From assembly GCA_022771695.1 (NCBI GenBank), contig JALEKJ010000008.1, forward strand, positions 62,001 to 126,000: a stretch of 64,000 bases of DNA. The letters are read 5' to 3'. This document shows positions 8,580 to 18,343 of this stretch, piece by piece. This DNA is from Roseburia sp. (lineage in GTDB: Bacteria; Bacillota; Clostridia; Lachnospirales; Lachnospiraceae). A program made the translations under genes and the position numbers. A model generated the notes under the pieces. That model was given only the letters and a program-made list of their open reading frames with translations, searched no databases and was not told where the DNA came from. The number at the start of each line of letters is the position of its first letter. The stretch's first letter is position 1.

Positions 8580-9428
8580 ATGAATGAACAGGAACTTTGT
8601 AAGAAAAGACTTATTGATTTATCCAAACAGGCGAATCGCAAGGGAATCGTCTTATTTAGCGATTTCCTTAATTTGAATGAATTGAATATATACCACCAGT
8701 CCGAGAGCCTCTTTGAGACAAAGACGGAGAGCTTTGGCGGTGTACCTTATGCAGAGCGTCAGATTATTGCTTTTATTCCTGATGCTCTTTATTTACGCGA
8801 CAGCAACGAGGAAAATGCTCGGATTGAAGGAGCCTTTGACTACTGTCGGGAGCAGGAGAAACATGATTTGCGTGTTTCTCACTGTTGCTATGAGTGGAAT
8901 TATCCGATTGCGGCACTTCGCATTGTTCCGGCGTATCCTAAATTTGCTGAAAAGCTGGGGCATAGAGATATCCTTGGGGCAATCATGAAGTTGGGAGTAG
9001 ACCGCAGTAAAATCGGTGATATTATCATCGATGACGGTGTCTATTATTTGCTCTGCGAGGAAAATATTGCAGACTATTTCAGAAAAAATCTTGATAAAAT
9101 TCGTCATACGATTGTCAAAATAGAAGAGTGCGCTCCGGATAAACTTACCATTACTCACGAGATGGAGGAAAAGGACGGCATCATCACTTCCAATCGTCTT
9201 GATTCAGTCATTGCATGTGTACACAAGCTTTCACGCAGCCAGGCATTAGAGTTGTTCCGTCAGGAAAAAGTCTTTGTAAACGGTAAAATGACCACAAACG
9301 CGACTTATTCCTGCCATACAGATGATATTATATCCGTACGGGGCTATGGACGTTTTATCTATTTAAGCGAGCATGGCGAAACCAATAAGGGGCGACTGAA
9401 ATTCAAATATAATCTATACAAGAACTGA
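8580..9428 (+). CDS. ylmH: YlmH-type S4-domain RNA-binding protein
   Basis: 282 residues; the C-terminus holds an S4 RNA-binding domain (ITSNRLDSVIACVHKLSR through VFVNGKMTTNATYSCHTDD). Homologues downstream of sepF are called YlmH and have been linked to ribosome rescue. The start is 2 bases after the sepF stop; there is no strong ribosome site, so translational coupling is likely. The frequent DivIVA gene does not follow here; aroB does. Confidence 0.9.
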   Translation: MNEQELCKKRLIDLSKQANRKGIVLFSDFLNLNELNIYHQSESLFETKTESFGGVPYAERQIIAFIPDALYLRDSNEENARIEGAFDYCREQEKHDLRVSHCCYEWNYPIAALRIVPAYPKFAEKLGHRDILGAIMKLGVDRSKIGDIIIDDGVYYLLCEENIADYFRKNLDKIRHTIVKIEECAPDKLTITHEMEEKDGIITSNRLDSVIACVHKLSRSQALELFRQEKVFVNGKMTTNATYSCHTDDIISVRGYGRFIYLSEHGETNKGRLKFKYNLYKN

Positions 9429-9472
9429 CACAGACAGATTCATTTTTTCTTGCTTGAAAGGAGAATACTACT

Positions 9473-10567
9473 ATGGCAAAGTCAATTCCCGTCACATCCG
9501 GTGGTACACAGATTTACAAAATTGAACTGACACAGGATTTTTCTGCTCTGTGCAATCATTTACAGAAGTTAGGCTATCAGAAAGAGCATAAAATCTGCAT
9601 TGTAACAGATTCACATGTGGAGCCGCTTTATGCCAAGGAGGTAAAAAAACACTTAAACAGCTCATTTGATTCTGTTTTCGTATACACCTTTGAAGCAGGG
9701 GAGCACAATAAGAACTTAGAAACAGTAAACGGTCTTTACGAATACCTGATTTTAAATCATTTTGACCGCAGAGATTTACTGGTTGCACTTGGCGGCGGCG
9801 TTGTCGGTGATTTAACCGGTTTTACAGCGGCTACTTATCTTCGCGGCATTGATTTTATTCAGGTGCCAACCACGCTTTTGTCACAGGTTGACAGCAGCAT
9901 CGGCGGCAAAACCGGTGTTGATTTTATGCAGTATAAGAATATGGTTGGGGCTTTTTATCAACCAAAGCTCGTCTATATCAATCTCTCTACGTTAAAATCA
10001 CTTCCGGAGCGCCAGCTTATCTCCGGTATGGGTGAAATCATCAAGCATGGTCTGATTAAGGACGGCGCATATTATCGCTGGCTTACCGAAAACCATGATG
10101 CAATTCTTAACTTAGAGCCTGGAACGATGGAAGAAATGGTTTACCGCAGTTGTAATATCAAGAGAGAAGTCGTAGAGAAGGATCCTACAGAAAAGGGAGA
10201 GCGTGCACTCCTTAATTTCGGACATACCATTGGACATGCCATCGAAAAACTCTGCGATTTTTCTCTTTATCATGGGGAATGTGTTGGACTTGGAATCTTA
10301 GCTGCAGCATATCTTTCGATGCAGCTTGGAAATATTACAGAGACAGAATTAGACGACATCCGAACATGTTTGATTGCTTTTGGATTTCAGACCAACATCA
10401 AAGGTCTGGTTCCACAGGATATTCTGGCAGCAACCAAATCAGATAAGAAGATGGTCGGCAATCAAGTAAAATTTATTTTGTTATCAAGCATCGGCAATGC
10501 ATATATTTATCGGGAGCTCTCAGATACCCAGATTTTAGATGGTATTTCACATGTATGTATGTCATGA
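9473..10567 (+). CDS. aroB: 3-dehydroquinate synthase
   Basis: 364 residues. AroB makes 3-dehydroquinate from DAHP, step two of the shikimate pathway, using NAD and a divalent metal. Visible signatures are LVALGGGVVGDLTGF, VPTTLLSQVDSSIGGKTGV, GEIIKHGLI (metal Glu/Lys region), LLNFGHTIGHAIE and YHGECV with metal histidines. GAAAGGAG precedes ATG 9473. It is the only aro gene in the window and appears inserted between ylmH and lspA. Confidence 0.97.
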   Translation: MAKSIPVTSGGTQIYKIELTQDFSALCNHLQKLGYQKEHKICIVTDSHVEPLYAKEVKKHLNSSFDSVFVYTFEAGEHNKNLETVNGLYEYLILNHFDRRDLLVALGGGVVGDLTGFTAATYLRGIDFIQVPTTLLSQVDSSIGGKTGVDFMQYKNMVGAFYQPKLVYINLSTLKSLPERQLISGMGEIIKHGLIKDGAYYRWLTENHDAILNLEPGTMEEMVYRSCNIKREVVEKDPTEKGERALLNFGHTIGHAIEKLCDFSLYHGECVGLGILAAAYLSMQLGNITETELDDIRTCLIAFGFQTNIKGLVPQDILAATKSDKKMVGNQVKFILLSSIGNAYIYRELSDTQILDGISHVCMS

Positions 10568-10602
10568 CTGATATTTTATAATTATGGAAGGACTTTTTGT
10601 TT

Positions 10603-11130
10603 ATGAAAGAACATTCTATACTTCGTAAGGGGCTGATTGGGCTCATAATATCCGCTTTGCTTATCTTTATTGACCAGTTGGCAAAAAATCTCGCTGTGGC
10701 GCATTTAAAGGGTCAAGAACCTATTGTGCTATGGAAAGGTGTCTTTGAGCTTCGTTATCTTGAAAACCGCGGGGCAGCATTCGGTATCTTACAGGATCAG
10801 CGCATGTTTTTCCTGATTCTTACCAGTTTAGTATTAATTTTAATTATCTATGTCTATCTCAAAAAGCTTCCGAATGAGCACCGTTTTTTGTGGCTTAACA
10901 TCATCGCCGTGCTGTTTTTTGCGGGTGCAATCGGCAATTTTATTGACCGTTTCATGCAGGATTATGTGGTGGATTTTTTCTACTTTTGTCTGATTGACTT
11001 TCCGATTTTCAATGTGGCTGATATTTATGTGACGGTTGCTGCATTTCTTTTGATTCTCTTGGGATTTTTTTATTATAAGGAAGAAGACTTTGAACGCATC
11101 TTTCCGTCCAAGAAAAAGGAGTCCGTATGA
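10603..11130 (+). CDS. lspA: Lipoprotein signal peptidase II
   Basis: 175 residues with four transmembrane helices. LspA cleaves the signal peptide of prolipoproteins. The two catalytic aspartates are in GNFIDRF and FNVADIYVTV; IFIDQLAKN and NRGAAFGIL are other family motifs. I start at ATG 10603, 10 bases after GGAAGGA, rather than the TTG at 10597. The stop overlaps the next start by four bases (ATGA), so the two genes are coupled. Confidence 0.96.
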   Translation: MKEHSILRKGLIGLIISALLIFIDQLAKNLAVAHLKGQEPIVLWKGVFELRYLENRGAAFGILQDQRMFFLILTSLVLILIIYVYLKKLPNEHRFLWLNIIAVLFFAGAIGNFIDRFMQDYVVDFFYFCLIDFPIFNVADIYVTVAAFLLILLGFFYYKEEDFERIFPSKKKESV

Positions 11131-12050
11131 ATATAGAAAGCTTTGAGGCAGGAATAGAATACGAAGGAGAGCGCTTAGACAAATACTTGAGCCTGATTTT
11201 TCAAGATACAGGTGCGCCCCCCTCGCGTTCTTTTTTTCAAAAGCTCATCAAGGAGAATCATGTCTGCGTCAACGATGTACCCCAGAAGGCTAATTATCGA
11301 CTAAAAGCTGACGATATGATTACGGTTGAGATTCCGGATGCCGTAGAAACGCCAATCCTGCCGGAGAATATCCCGTTAGATATTTTATATGAGGATGAAG
11401 ACCTTTTGATTGTCAACAAGCCAAAGGGAATGGTCGTACATCCATCTGCAGGTCATTATTCCGGTACATTAGTCAATGCAATCATGTATCATTGCCGTGA
11501 AAGCTTATCCGGTATCAATGGAGAGGTTCGACCGGGTATTGTACACCGGATTGATATGGATACCACCGGTTCATTGATTGTATGCAAAAATGATGCCAGT
11601 CATATTTTTATTGCGAAACAGATTAAAGAGCATTCTGTCAATCGTAGGTACCGCGGAATCGTATGTGGACGTGTAAAAGACGATGAGGGAACGATTGATG
11701 CGCCGATTGGACGTCATCCGATTGAACGAAAAAAGATGGCAATCAATGAGAAAAATGGTAAAAACGCCATCACAAATTACAAGGTGTTGGAGCGTTTTGA
11801 ACGTTATACCTACATGGAATTCAAACTGGAAACCGGAAGGACACACCAGATTCGTGTTCATATGGCAAGCATCGGTCATCCATTGCTTGGAGACACGCTG
11901 TATTCCAGCGGGAAAAGCCCTTATAAGCTTCAAGGACAGACCTTGCATGCCATGACAATCGGATTTGTTCACCCCACTAGCAGAGAGTATATGGAGGTAA
12001 GTGCACCTTTGCCGGAATATTTTGAGAAAATATTGAAAGATTTGCGATAA
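11127..12050 (+). CDS. rluD: RluD-type 23S rRNA pseudouridine synthase
   Basis: 307 residues: N-terminal S4 domain (about 15-75) and an RluA-family catalytic domain with the active-site aspartate in VHRIDMDTTGSLIVCK. The pairing of lspA with rluD (ylyB in Bacillus) is a conserved gene order. The exact uridines modified cannot be told from sequence. It overlaps the lspA stop by four bases. Confidence 0.93.
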   Translation: MNIESFEAGIEYEGERLDKYLSLIFQDTGAPPSRSFFQKLIKENHVCVNDVPQKANYRLKADDMITVEIPDAVETPILPENIPLDILYEDEDLLIVNKPKGMVVHPSAGHYSGTLVNAIMYHCRESLSGINGEVRPGIVHRIDMDTTGSLIVCKNDASHIFIAKQIKEHSVNRRYRGIVCGRVKDDEGTIDAPIGRHPIERKKMAINEKNGKNAITNYKVLERFERYTYMEFKLETGRTHQIRVHMASIGHPLLGDTLYSSGKSPYKLQGQTLHAMTIGFVHPTSREYMEVSAPLPEYFEKILKDLR

Positions 12051-12086
12051 TTTCAATTATTTCTTTTAATTTACATAAAAATGTAT

Positions 12087-12092
12087 TATAAT
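12087..12092 (+). promoter_or_regulatory. TATAAT -10 element upstream of the cytidylate-kinase-like gene
   Basis: A perfect TATAAT at 12087-12092; no good -35 at the standard distance (TTTACA at 12070-12075 is too close). If used, transcription would begin near 12099, after the upstream in-frame ATG at 12081, supporting ATG 12126 as the start of the next gene. Confidence 0.35.
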
Positions 12093-12125
12093 GACTATAT
12101 AGAAATTGTGAAAGGCGGGGTGACT

Positions 12126-12758
12126 ATGGGAAACAAGATTTATACCATCGGTAGAGAATTCGGCAGCGGGGGCAAGGATGTCGGAGAAAAATTGGCAGAG
12201 CGTCTTGGTATCAAGTTATACGATAAGGAATTGTTGCAGCATGCGGCAAAAGAAAGCGGTTTCTGCGAAGAAATTTTTGAAAATCATGATGAAAAGCCAA
12301 CCAACAGCTTTTTATATTCATTGGTTATGGATACATATTCCATGAATGGCTACAGTTCAACACCATTTTTGGATATGCCATTGAATCACAAGGTTTTTCT
12401 TGCACAGTTTGATGCAATTAAAAAGATTGCAGAAAAAGAATCCTGTGTTATTGTTGGGCGATGTGCAGACTATGCTTTGGCTGACAATCCGGACTGCATC
12501 AATGTTTTTATTCATGCAGACATGGACTTCCGCGTTAAAATGGTTTGTAAACGCGGTAATATGACCGAGAATAAGGCAAAAGATTTCATATTAAAACAGG
12601 ATAAGCAACGCGCAAGTTATTATAACTATTATACCAGCAAAAAATGGGGCGATTCCACCAGCTATAACCTCACATTAGATTCCAGTAAGCTTGGTATTAA
12701 TGGTTGTGTCGATATGATTTTAAAATTCCGTGAAATCATGGATGCACAGAAGAAATAA
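12126..12758 (+). CDS. Cytidylate kinase-like family protein
   Basis: 210 residues. Starts with IYTIGREFGSGGKDVGEKLA, a P-loop variant shared with cytidylate kinase and the Cmk-like family, followed by LYDKELLQHAA and CVIVGRCADYAL. True Cmk is elsewhere in such genomes, so the substrate is uncertain. GGCGGGG lies ahead of ATG 12126. Monocistronic, followed by a hairpin. Confidence 0.82.
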   Translation: MGNKIYTIGREFGSGGKDVGEKLAERLGIKLYDKELLQHAAKESGFCEEIFENHDEKPTNSFLYSLVMDTYSMNGYSSTPFLDMPLNHKVFLAQFDAIKKIAEKESCVIVGRCADYALADNPDCINVFIHADMDFRVKMVCKRGNMTENKAKDFILKQDKQRASYYNYYTSKKWGDSTSYNLTLDSSKLGINGCVDMILKFREIMDAQKK

Positions 12759-12780
12759 GTGATAAGATTGAATGAGCAAT

Positions 12781-12833
12781 GGCTTCTATACATACGGATT
12801 ACAAATATCTCTATATGTATAGAAGCCTTATTT
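12781..12833 (+). terminator. Probable terminator hairpin
   Basis: A 14-bp perfect stem (12781-12794 with 12814-12827, GGCTTCTATACATA and its complement), 19-base loop, followed by TTATTTA. The T tract is weak but the stem is long. It lies just after the kinase-like gene. Confidence 0.6.
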
Positions 12834-12836
12834 ATG

Positions 12837-12894
12837 CGTTAAAAGCATGTTTTGGGAATATATAACTATTCGTTAAACTTGTGTTTTGCGAATA
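12837..12894. repeat. Imperfect 24-bp direct repeat between convergent genes
   Basis: Copies at 12837-12860 and 12871-12894 match at 19 of 24 bases (CGTTAAA....TGTTTTG.GAATA), 34 bp apart. They lie between the ends of two convergent genes. I see no coding meaning; a protein-binding site or remnant is possible. Confidence 0.5.
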
Positions 12895-12967
12895 ACTAAA
12901 CGCCACTACAAAATCAAACTATTGCGATTGTAATGTGTATATATTTATTCTGCATCTTCAGGAGCTT

Positions 12968-13420
12968 TTAAGCGCAAATTTCCGCTGAATCCAAGATGAT
13001 TGTAAATGGACCGTCGTTGAGTAACTGTATCTTCATATCTGCCCCAAAGATACCTTTCTCGACGATGGGAACATTCTTTTTACATTCTGCAATAATATAT
13101 TCGTACATTTCATTTGCCATATCAGGCTTTCCGGCATTGATAAAAGATGGACGATTTCCTTTTTTGCAATCCGCATACAAAGTAAATTGTGAAATTAACA
13201 ACAAGCTCCCACTCACATCTGCAAGCGAAAGATTTGTCTTTCCATCTGCATCCTCAAAAATGCGTAAACCAAGCAGTTTTTTTGTCATTTTATCGGCAAT
13301 TTCCCTGGTATCTGAATCTGATACGCCAATGAGCACTAAAAATCCCTTTTCAATACTTCCTGTCACCTGTCCGTCAACCGTGCAGGATGCGGAGGTCACA
13401 CGTTGAATTACAAATTTCAT
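12968..13420 (-). CDS. dtd: D-aminoacyl-tRNA deacylase
   Basis: 150 residues, the family's usual length. Dtd removes D-amino acids (and glycine) mischarged on tRNA. Signatures are [36 protein letters not shown] (catalytic Thr in SQFTLY) and the cross-subunit NDGPFTI near the end. Single gene between two transcription units; its promoter must lie in 13421-13535. Confidence 0.97.
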   Translation of the reverse strand: MKFVIQRVTSASCTVDGQVTGSIEKGFLVLIGVSDSDTREIADKMTKKLLGLRIFEDADGKTNLSLADVSGSLLLISQFTLYADCKKGNRPSFINAGKPDMANEMYEYIIAECKKNVPIVEKGIFGADMKIQLLNDGPFTIILDSAEICA

Positions 13421-13535
13421 ACTTACTACTCTCTCTCAAACTATATTTTAAGTTAATGACATGCATTGATTCTATAACGTACGCTTAAAAAGTATACCAT
13501 TTCCTATGTATAAAGTCTACCTGCATTATGCCGGC

Positions 13536-13585
13536 AAAAATCGGAGAATAAAAGCACTATAAACCGGTGTCTTTTATTCTCCGAT
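13536..13585 (-). terminator. Terminator of the chemoreceptor gene
   Basis: A 15-bp perfect stem (13540-13554 with 13571-13585) around a 16-base loop. Read on the minus strand it is followed by TTTTTG, placing it 18 bases after the chemoreceptor stop. Confidence 0.88.
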
Positions 13586-13602
13586 ATCATCTTTTTACGT
13601 CC

Positions 13603-15384
13603 CTATTCAATTACAAATATTGATATCTCTTCATTAAGACGTTTTGCTGTATCATCGCACTTATCAATCTCTCCGCTGACCTCATCTGTGCGGCACTTAA
13701 CATCGGCTGTCTTAGATGCAATATCGGTGGTACCCTGTGCTCCCTCATTCGTCGCATTTGCAATCTCATCCATTGCCTCAAGTACGCTGTCAATAGACGC
13801 CAATAGTTCCTCGGAGGTTGCACTGAAGTCACTGATAAGCGAATCAATTTCCTCCGCATCCTGATTATATGCAGTTGCAACTCCATCAAACATATCATAG
13901 CTTTCCACAACATCGGTAGCCACAAACTCTAGCAAGCGCTCTGCATCTTGCGACAGATTCTCAACCGCTGCTGTAACCTCCTCCGTTACACTCTGAATCT
14001 TAGATACTGTCTGTTTTGACTGTTCTGCCAGACCTCCAATCTCCGATGCAACAACCGCAAATCCTCTACCTGCTTCTCCTGCACGTGCAGCTTCAATAGA
14101 AGCATTTAATGCCAGCAAGTTTGTCTGTTCTGTAATCTCCATAATTGCAGAGGAAAGCACTTCTATTTCTTGTACTACTTTTGCTTCCTCCAATGCATGT
14201 GTCAGGCTCTCACTCAGTTCATTATGCATTTGACGGGCATGTTCTCTCTGGTTTCTGGTATCTTCCTGTACCTTGGCTGCACGCTCATGAATATCCACCG
14301 CCTGTTCGGCACCATCCTGTGAACGAAGTGCAATATTTTTAGCAGCAGCCTCGATTTCATGTGACATATTCTTAATCGTCTCTGAGGATGCTGCTGTTTC
14401 TTCCATTCCCGCCGCCAGTTGCTGTGTCGTAGCGGACACATCTTCAATATTTCCACTCAATACATACACATTGTCTTTCACACGGTCTACGATGCCATAA
14501 ATCTCATTTCCCTGATTCTTTACCTCACGAATCAGACCGCTCACCTGCACTTTCATGTTTTCCAATCCTTCTCCAAGGATTCCGAAATCATCCTTCCGAT
14601 TCGTCAAAAGGCTAGGAAGCGGCTCTGAGAAATTGCCTTTTGCCATCTCTCCAATATATTTTAATGAAGCCCGGAAAGATGTACTTAAATTGTTTCCAAT
14701 ATAAATACATAAACCTAACGTAATAACGAGTAGCACCATTTCAATTACAACTACCACCAATATTGTAGTCGAAATCTTTGCATTCAACTCTGCTGTCTTT
14801 TGAGCAACTGTTGTATCAATATAATCTGTATAGTTACCCGTTCCAATTACCCAGCCAAACGGTTCAAATGCCTTGCTGTAGGAGCGTTTTGGTGACGGTT
14901 CTGTCTCTCCTGCCTTCGGGAATACATAATCCGTAAAACCTCCGTCCGGCTCCTGACCGACGCGAATAATTTCCCGAACCATTTCATAGCCGGCAGCATC
15001 CTTCGTCTCCAAACGATTCGTCCCTTCCGTCTCGCCTCCAAGCAATACCACGCAGTCCCCTTCATAAGTATCTGCCCAGAAATAACCTGCTTCCCCATAA
15101 CGCAGGTCACGAAGCAAAGTTGCGCCCATGTCTGTTGCTTCCTGTAAAGAACACTCCCCATTCTCATACCTGTTATAGACTGCATCTAGCATAGAGATTG
15201 CATTTTCCACCTGTTCTTTGATGTTCTGATCATAATCGGTACGAATACTTGTCTCAAGAATTTCCGTAGCATCATTTCTCAATGCTCTCAATTCTAAGAT
15301 TGTAACACCTCCCAGTGTCATCAATCCAATAAACGTAATGATTGCCATCAGTATCATCTTTACCTTTACGCTAATGTTCCTCAT
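13603..15384 (-). CDS. Methyl-accepting chemotaxis protein with a single-Cache sensor domain
   Basis: 593 residues. TM1 at about 10-30, an extracellular single-Cache domain ([40 protein letters not shown]), TM2 at about 205-228, a HAMP-like linker and a cytoplasmic signalling coiled coil whose tip reads [19 protein letters not shown], which contacts CheW and CheA. The ligand is unknown; Cache domains of this type often bind small carboxylates. No C-terminal CheR-tethering pentapeptide is seen. GGAGGAGGGG precedes the ATG. No other chemotaxis gene is in the window. Confidence 0.95.
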   Translation of the reverse strand: MRNISVKVKMILMAIITFIGLMTLGGVTILELRALRNDATEILETSIRTDYDQNIKEQVENAISMLDAVYNRYENGECSLQEATDMGATLLRDLRYGEAGYFWADTYEGDCVVLLGGETEGTNRLETKDAAGYEMVREIIRVGQEPDGGFTDYVFPKAGETEPSPKRSYSKAFEPFGWVIGTGNYTDYIDTTVAQKTAELNAKISTTILVVVVIEMVLLVITLGLCIYIGNNLSTSFRASLKYIGEMAKGNFSEPLPSLLTNRKDDFGILGEGLENMKVQVSGLIREVKNQGNEIYGIVDRVKDNVYVLSGNIEDVSATTQQLAAGMEETAASSETIKNMSHEIEAAAKNIALRSQDGAEQAVDIHERAAKVQEDTRNQREHARQMHNELSESLTHALEEAKVVQEIEVLSSAIMEITEQTNLLALNASIEAARAGEAGRGFAVVASEIGGLAEQSKQTVSKIQSVTEEVTAAVENLSQDAERLLEFVATDVVESYDMFDGVATAYNQDAEEIDSLISDFSATSEELLASIDSVLEAMDEIANATNEGAQGTTDIASKTADVKCRTDEVSGEIDKCDDTAKRLNEEISIFVIE

Positions 15385-15552
15385 GTTCCCCTCCTCCTAC
15401 ATTTTTTAATGATATGCTAGTACCATTATACCATTTGCTTACCTGTTGGTCTACCCATTAAAATTTTTATATTTTATATAAACTGCGCAAAGATTTGTAT
15501 AAATTCGCGTTAAAATATAGTATAATAAAAGCAGTTTTGGAGGCTTTCACAC

Positions 15553-16275
15553 ATGAAATTACAGCAGTTATACAGTCATACACGAAAGGCACTGGATGAT
15601 TACCAATTAATCGAGGCTGGTGATAAAATTGCCGTCGCCATCTCGGGCGGCAAAGACTCTCTCACTCTTCTTTATGCATTGAGCGGCTTGCGGCGTTTCT
15701 ACCCGAAGCCTTTTGAATTAGAGGCAGTCACTGTTGATTTGGGATATGAAGGATTTCACCTTGAAGCAATTCAAAAACTCTGTGACGAGCTGGAGGTTCC
15801 TTATCATATTGTTTATACAGAAATTGCAAAAATTCTCTTTGAGAAACGGCAGGAAAGCTCTCCCTGTTCTCTATGTGCTAAAATGCGCAAAGGAGCTCTT
15901 AATAATGCACTGAAAGACCTTGGCTGCAATAAAGTTGCATACGCACATCATATGGATGACGTGATTGAGACAGCCTTTCTCTCTATGATTTTTGAAGGAC
16001 GTTTCTACTCATTTCCTCCTAAAACTTACTTAGAGGATTCTAATCTTACTGTCATCCGTCCAATGATTTACGTTTCCGAAGCTGAAGTAAAGGGTTTTCA
16101 GAACAAATATCAATTACCTGTTGTTAAGAATCCGTGCCCGGCAGACGGCAATACCAAGCGCGAATATGTCAAACAACTGATACGCCAGATGAATTTTGAT
16201 CATCCGGGTGTTAAATCCAGACTATTTCACGCAATCCAGAATGGAAATATTCCCGACTGGTCAATAGACATATAA
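15553..16275 (+). CDS. TtcA-family tRNA 2-thiocytidine biosynthesis protein
   Basis: 240 residues with the PP-loop AVAISGGKDSLTLLYAL (ATP pyrophosphatase), the CxxC pair SSPCSLCAKMR and a further cysteine in KNPCPADGNTKREY, the layout of TtcA enzymes that hold a 4Fe-4S cluster and thiolate a tRNA base. AHHMDDVIET is a second family motif. TTTTGGAGG precedes ATG 15553. A TATAAT at 15521-15526 is a likely -10 element. Precise tRNA target is inferred only from the family. Confidence 0.88.
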   Translation: MKLQQLYSHTRKALDDYQLIEAGDKIAVAISGGKDSLTLLYALSGLRRFYPKPFELEAVTVDLGYEGFHLEAIQKLCDELEVPYHIVYTEIAKILFEKRQESSPCSLCAKMRKGALNNALKDLGCNKVAYAHHMDDVIETAFLSMIFEGRFYSFPPKTYLEDSNLTVIRPMIYVSEAEVKGFQNKYQLPVVKNPCPADGNTKREYVKQLIRQMNFDHPGVKSRLFHAIQNGNIPDWSIDI

Positions 16276-16329
16276 AAATTCCTTGTTATATTATTTCCAC
16301 AGGTTATACACATAAAAGAAAGGCTTATT

Positions 16330-17379
16330 ATGAAAGAAAAAGCTTATTACGAAAATGTAAATGTGAAAAATGAATTAAAGCTCCGCAAGATGTTAGAAAC
16401 GTTACCCGCATTTTGCAAGCAATTTTTTATCGGCATCGAGCCAACAACTGCATCTCGAACACGTCTTGCGTATGCATACGACATCGGGTGCTTTTTTGAT
16501 TACTTACATGAAGTTAATCCAATTTGCCAGCGTATGGAGATTCGTGACTTTCCGCTTTCTATCTTAGATCAAATTACACCGATGGATATTGAGGAGTATC
16601 TTTTTTATTTAAAATACTATGAAAAAGATGGCGTGGCACACACCAATGATGAGCGCGGTATCAAACGTAAGCTCGCTTCTCTCCGTTCCTTTTATCGTTA
16701 TTTTTATAAAAATGAGCTAATACAGAACGATCCGGCTGTTAAGGTTGATATGCCCAAAATTCATGAAAAAGCGATTGTTCGTCTGGATATCGATGAGGTC
16801 TCAAGGTTGTTAGACGAAGTAGAATCCGGAGAAAATCTTACAGCCAGACAGCAAAAATATCACGAGAAGACAAAAAAACGTGATCTTGCTATGATGACTC
16901 TTCTGCTTGGCACCGGCATCCGAGTCTCGGAATGTGTTGGACTTGATATGGAAGATGTTGATTTCCGCAATAACGGCATCAAAATTCATCGCAAAGGTGG
17001 TGCAGAGGTTATTGTTTACTTCGGCGAAGAAGTTCGTGAAACATTGCTTGACTATATGGTAGAACGCCAGAAAATCACTGCTGAAGACGGAAGTATCAAT
17101 GCGCTCTTTCTCTCCTTGCAGAATCGTCGTATCAATGTGCGTTCTGTTGAAAATTTAGTTAAGAAATATTCCAAACTTGTCACAAATTTAAAGCATATTA
17201 CACCACATAAGCTCAGAAGCACCTATGGTACATCACTCTACCGTGAGACCGGTGATATTTATTTGGTTGCAGATGTTCTCGGTCATAAAGATGTCAATAC
17301 GACAAGAAAACACTATGCAGCCATCGATGACGACCGGAGACGCAGTGCTGCGAAATATGTAAAGTTAAGAGATGTATAA
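16330..17379 (+). CDS. Tyrosine recombinase (XerC/XerD-like)
   Basis: 349 residues with an N-terminal SAM-like core-binding domain and a complete catalytic set: Arg in LLGTGIRVSECVGL, Lys in HRKGG, HxxR in TPHKLRSTYG, His in LGHKDVNTTRKHY and the nucleophile Tyr in the same segment. Such enzymes resolve chromosome dimers or move elements. There is no excisionase, attachment site or cargo around it, and it lies beside housekeeping genes close to lexA, so I favour a chromosomal Xer-like function. AAAGG precedes ATG 16330. Confidence 0.88.
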   Translation: MKEKAYYENVNVKNELKLRKMLETLPAFCKQFFIGIEPTTASRTRLAYAYDIGCFFDYLHEVNPICQRMEIRDFPLSILDQITPMDIEEYLFYLKYYEKDGVAHTNDERGIKRKLASLRSFYRYFYKNELIQNDPAVKVDMPKIHEKAIVRLDIDEVSRLLDEVESGENLTARQQKYHEKTKKRDLAMMTLLLGTGIRVSECVGLDMEDVDFRNNGIKIHRKGGAEVIVYFGEEVRETLLDYMVERQKITAEDGSINALFLSLQNRRINVRSVENLVKKYSKLVTNLKHITPHKLRSTYGTSLYRETGDIYLVADVLGHKDVNTTRKHYAAIDDDRRRSAAKYVKLRDV

Positions 17380-17402
17380 AAATAAGAAAAAATTTCCCAT
17401 CA

Positions 17403-17456
17403 CATAAAAATACCCCTAAAGTAGATTTGGGTTATTATCCATGTCTACTTTGGAGG
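17403..17456 (-). terminator. Terminator of plsC-like gene, probably bidirectional
   Basis: Arms at 17413-17425 and 17444-17456 share the 8-bp core AAAGTAGA/TCTACTTT with partial pairing beyond it; on the minus strand the stem is followed by TATTTTTATG. It separates the convergent recombinase and acyltransferase genes. Confidence 0.65.
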
Positions 17457-17466
17457 TATCATATCA

Positions 17467-18201
17467 TTATGCCGGAGCACTTTCCGTTCTCAATACTTCA
17501 TCAATTTTCTCTTGGATGCGGGAACGTACTATATCTGCAATTTCCTGTGTTTTCAGATGTCCATATTCTTCAAAAAGAATCGGTTTTAAATAATGTACCT
17601 GTGTTGTGACAGGTCCAAAATTAAAGCTGTTAAAAACCTTATAAGAATCAATTAATGCAACAGGAATAATCGGTGCTTTCGTCTTTAGCGCAATCTTAAA
17701 ACTGCCTGCTTTAAACCCACAAACTTCATTACGATTATTAAACTCGTATCCCCCTTCCGGGAATAGAATGTAACGCTTTCCGTTTTTCACGTCTTCTGAA
17801 ACCTCATTAATAATGGTAAGCGCCTGTCTGACATCTTTCTTATCCAATCTCTTTCCTTGTACCAAATCTATAAATTCACGCACAAGAATTGTATTGGATT
17901 TCGCTTTGTCCATGACAAGGGAGCAAGGATTCTTATGTGTATAGATAATACCAAGTGCATCATACTTTCCCTGATGATTTGGATACATCATATATCCGCC
18001 TTCTTCCGGAAGATTCACTGTTCCGAATGCTTTGGTACGGATTCCACCGGACAGCTTCATCAAACGTATTACATATCGGGCAAGATCATATCTCTCTTCT
18101 TCCGAATATTTTTCAGGATGATCTGCTTCTCTGCGCATCTTAGGAATCAAATAAGGCGCGCGAAAGAGATTCATTATGATTACATATATAAACTTTATCA
18201 T
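17467..18201 (-). CDS. plsC: 1-acyl-sn-glycerol-3-phosphate acyltransferase
   Basis: 244 residues. PlsC adds the second acyl chain to make phosphatidic acid at the membrane. The HX4D motif is in YPNHQGKYDALG, the glycerol-phosphate-binding motif in LFPEGGYEF, and the third block in KAPIIPVALIDSYKV. A hydrophobic N-terminus (residues 1-18) is a likely membrane anchor. It has its own promoter (18294-18322). Confidence 0.9.
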   Translation of the reverse strand: MIKFIYVIIMNLFRAPYLIPKMRREADHPEKYSEEERYDLARYVIRLMKLSGGIRTKAFGTVNLPEEGGYMMYPNHQGKYDALGIIYTHKNPCSLVMDKAKSNTILVREFIDLVQGKRLDKKDVRQALTIINEVSEDVKNGKRYILFPEGGYEFNNRNEVCGFKAGSFKIALKTKAPIIPVALIDSYKVFNSFNFGPVTTQVHYLKPILFEEYGHLKTQEIADIVRSRIQEKIDEVLRTESAPA

Positions 18202-18293
18202 TCCAAATAATTATCCTCCGTATATATTGCAGTGCTTATATAAAGTCGTCTGCAGGCATCTTACTTGGCTCTGGCAGTTTTAGCACTTTGTAT

Positions 18294-18322
18294 ATTATAC
18301 CGTATTTTTAGCAAAAAAACAA
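18294..18322 (-). promoter_or_regulatory. Sigma-A-type promoter for plsC
   Basis: On the minus strand TTGTTT (18317-18322), 17-base spacer, TATAAT (18294-18299), about 95 bases before the plsC start. Confidence 0.65.
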
Positions 18323-18343
18323 CTGACCGGAGGAGATGGTTCG

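Noticed and set aside
12081-12125. Earlier ATG for the cytidylate-kinase-like gene
   Set aside because: It lies upstream of the likely transcription start and has no ribosome site; the P-loop begins right after ATG 12126.
16330-17379. Integrase as a sign of a prophage or integrative element
   Set aside because: No excisionase, attachment repeats, cargo or composition change around it; neighbours are housekeeping genes.
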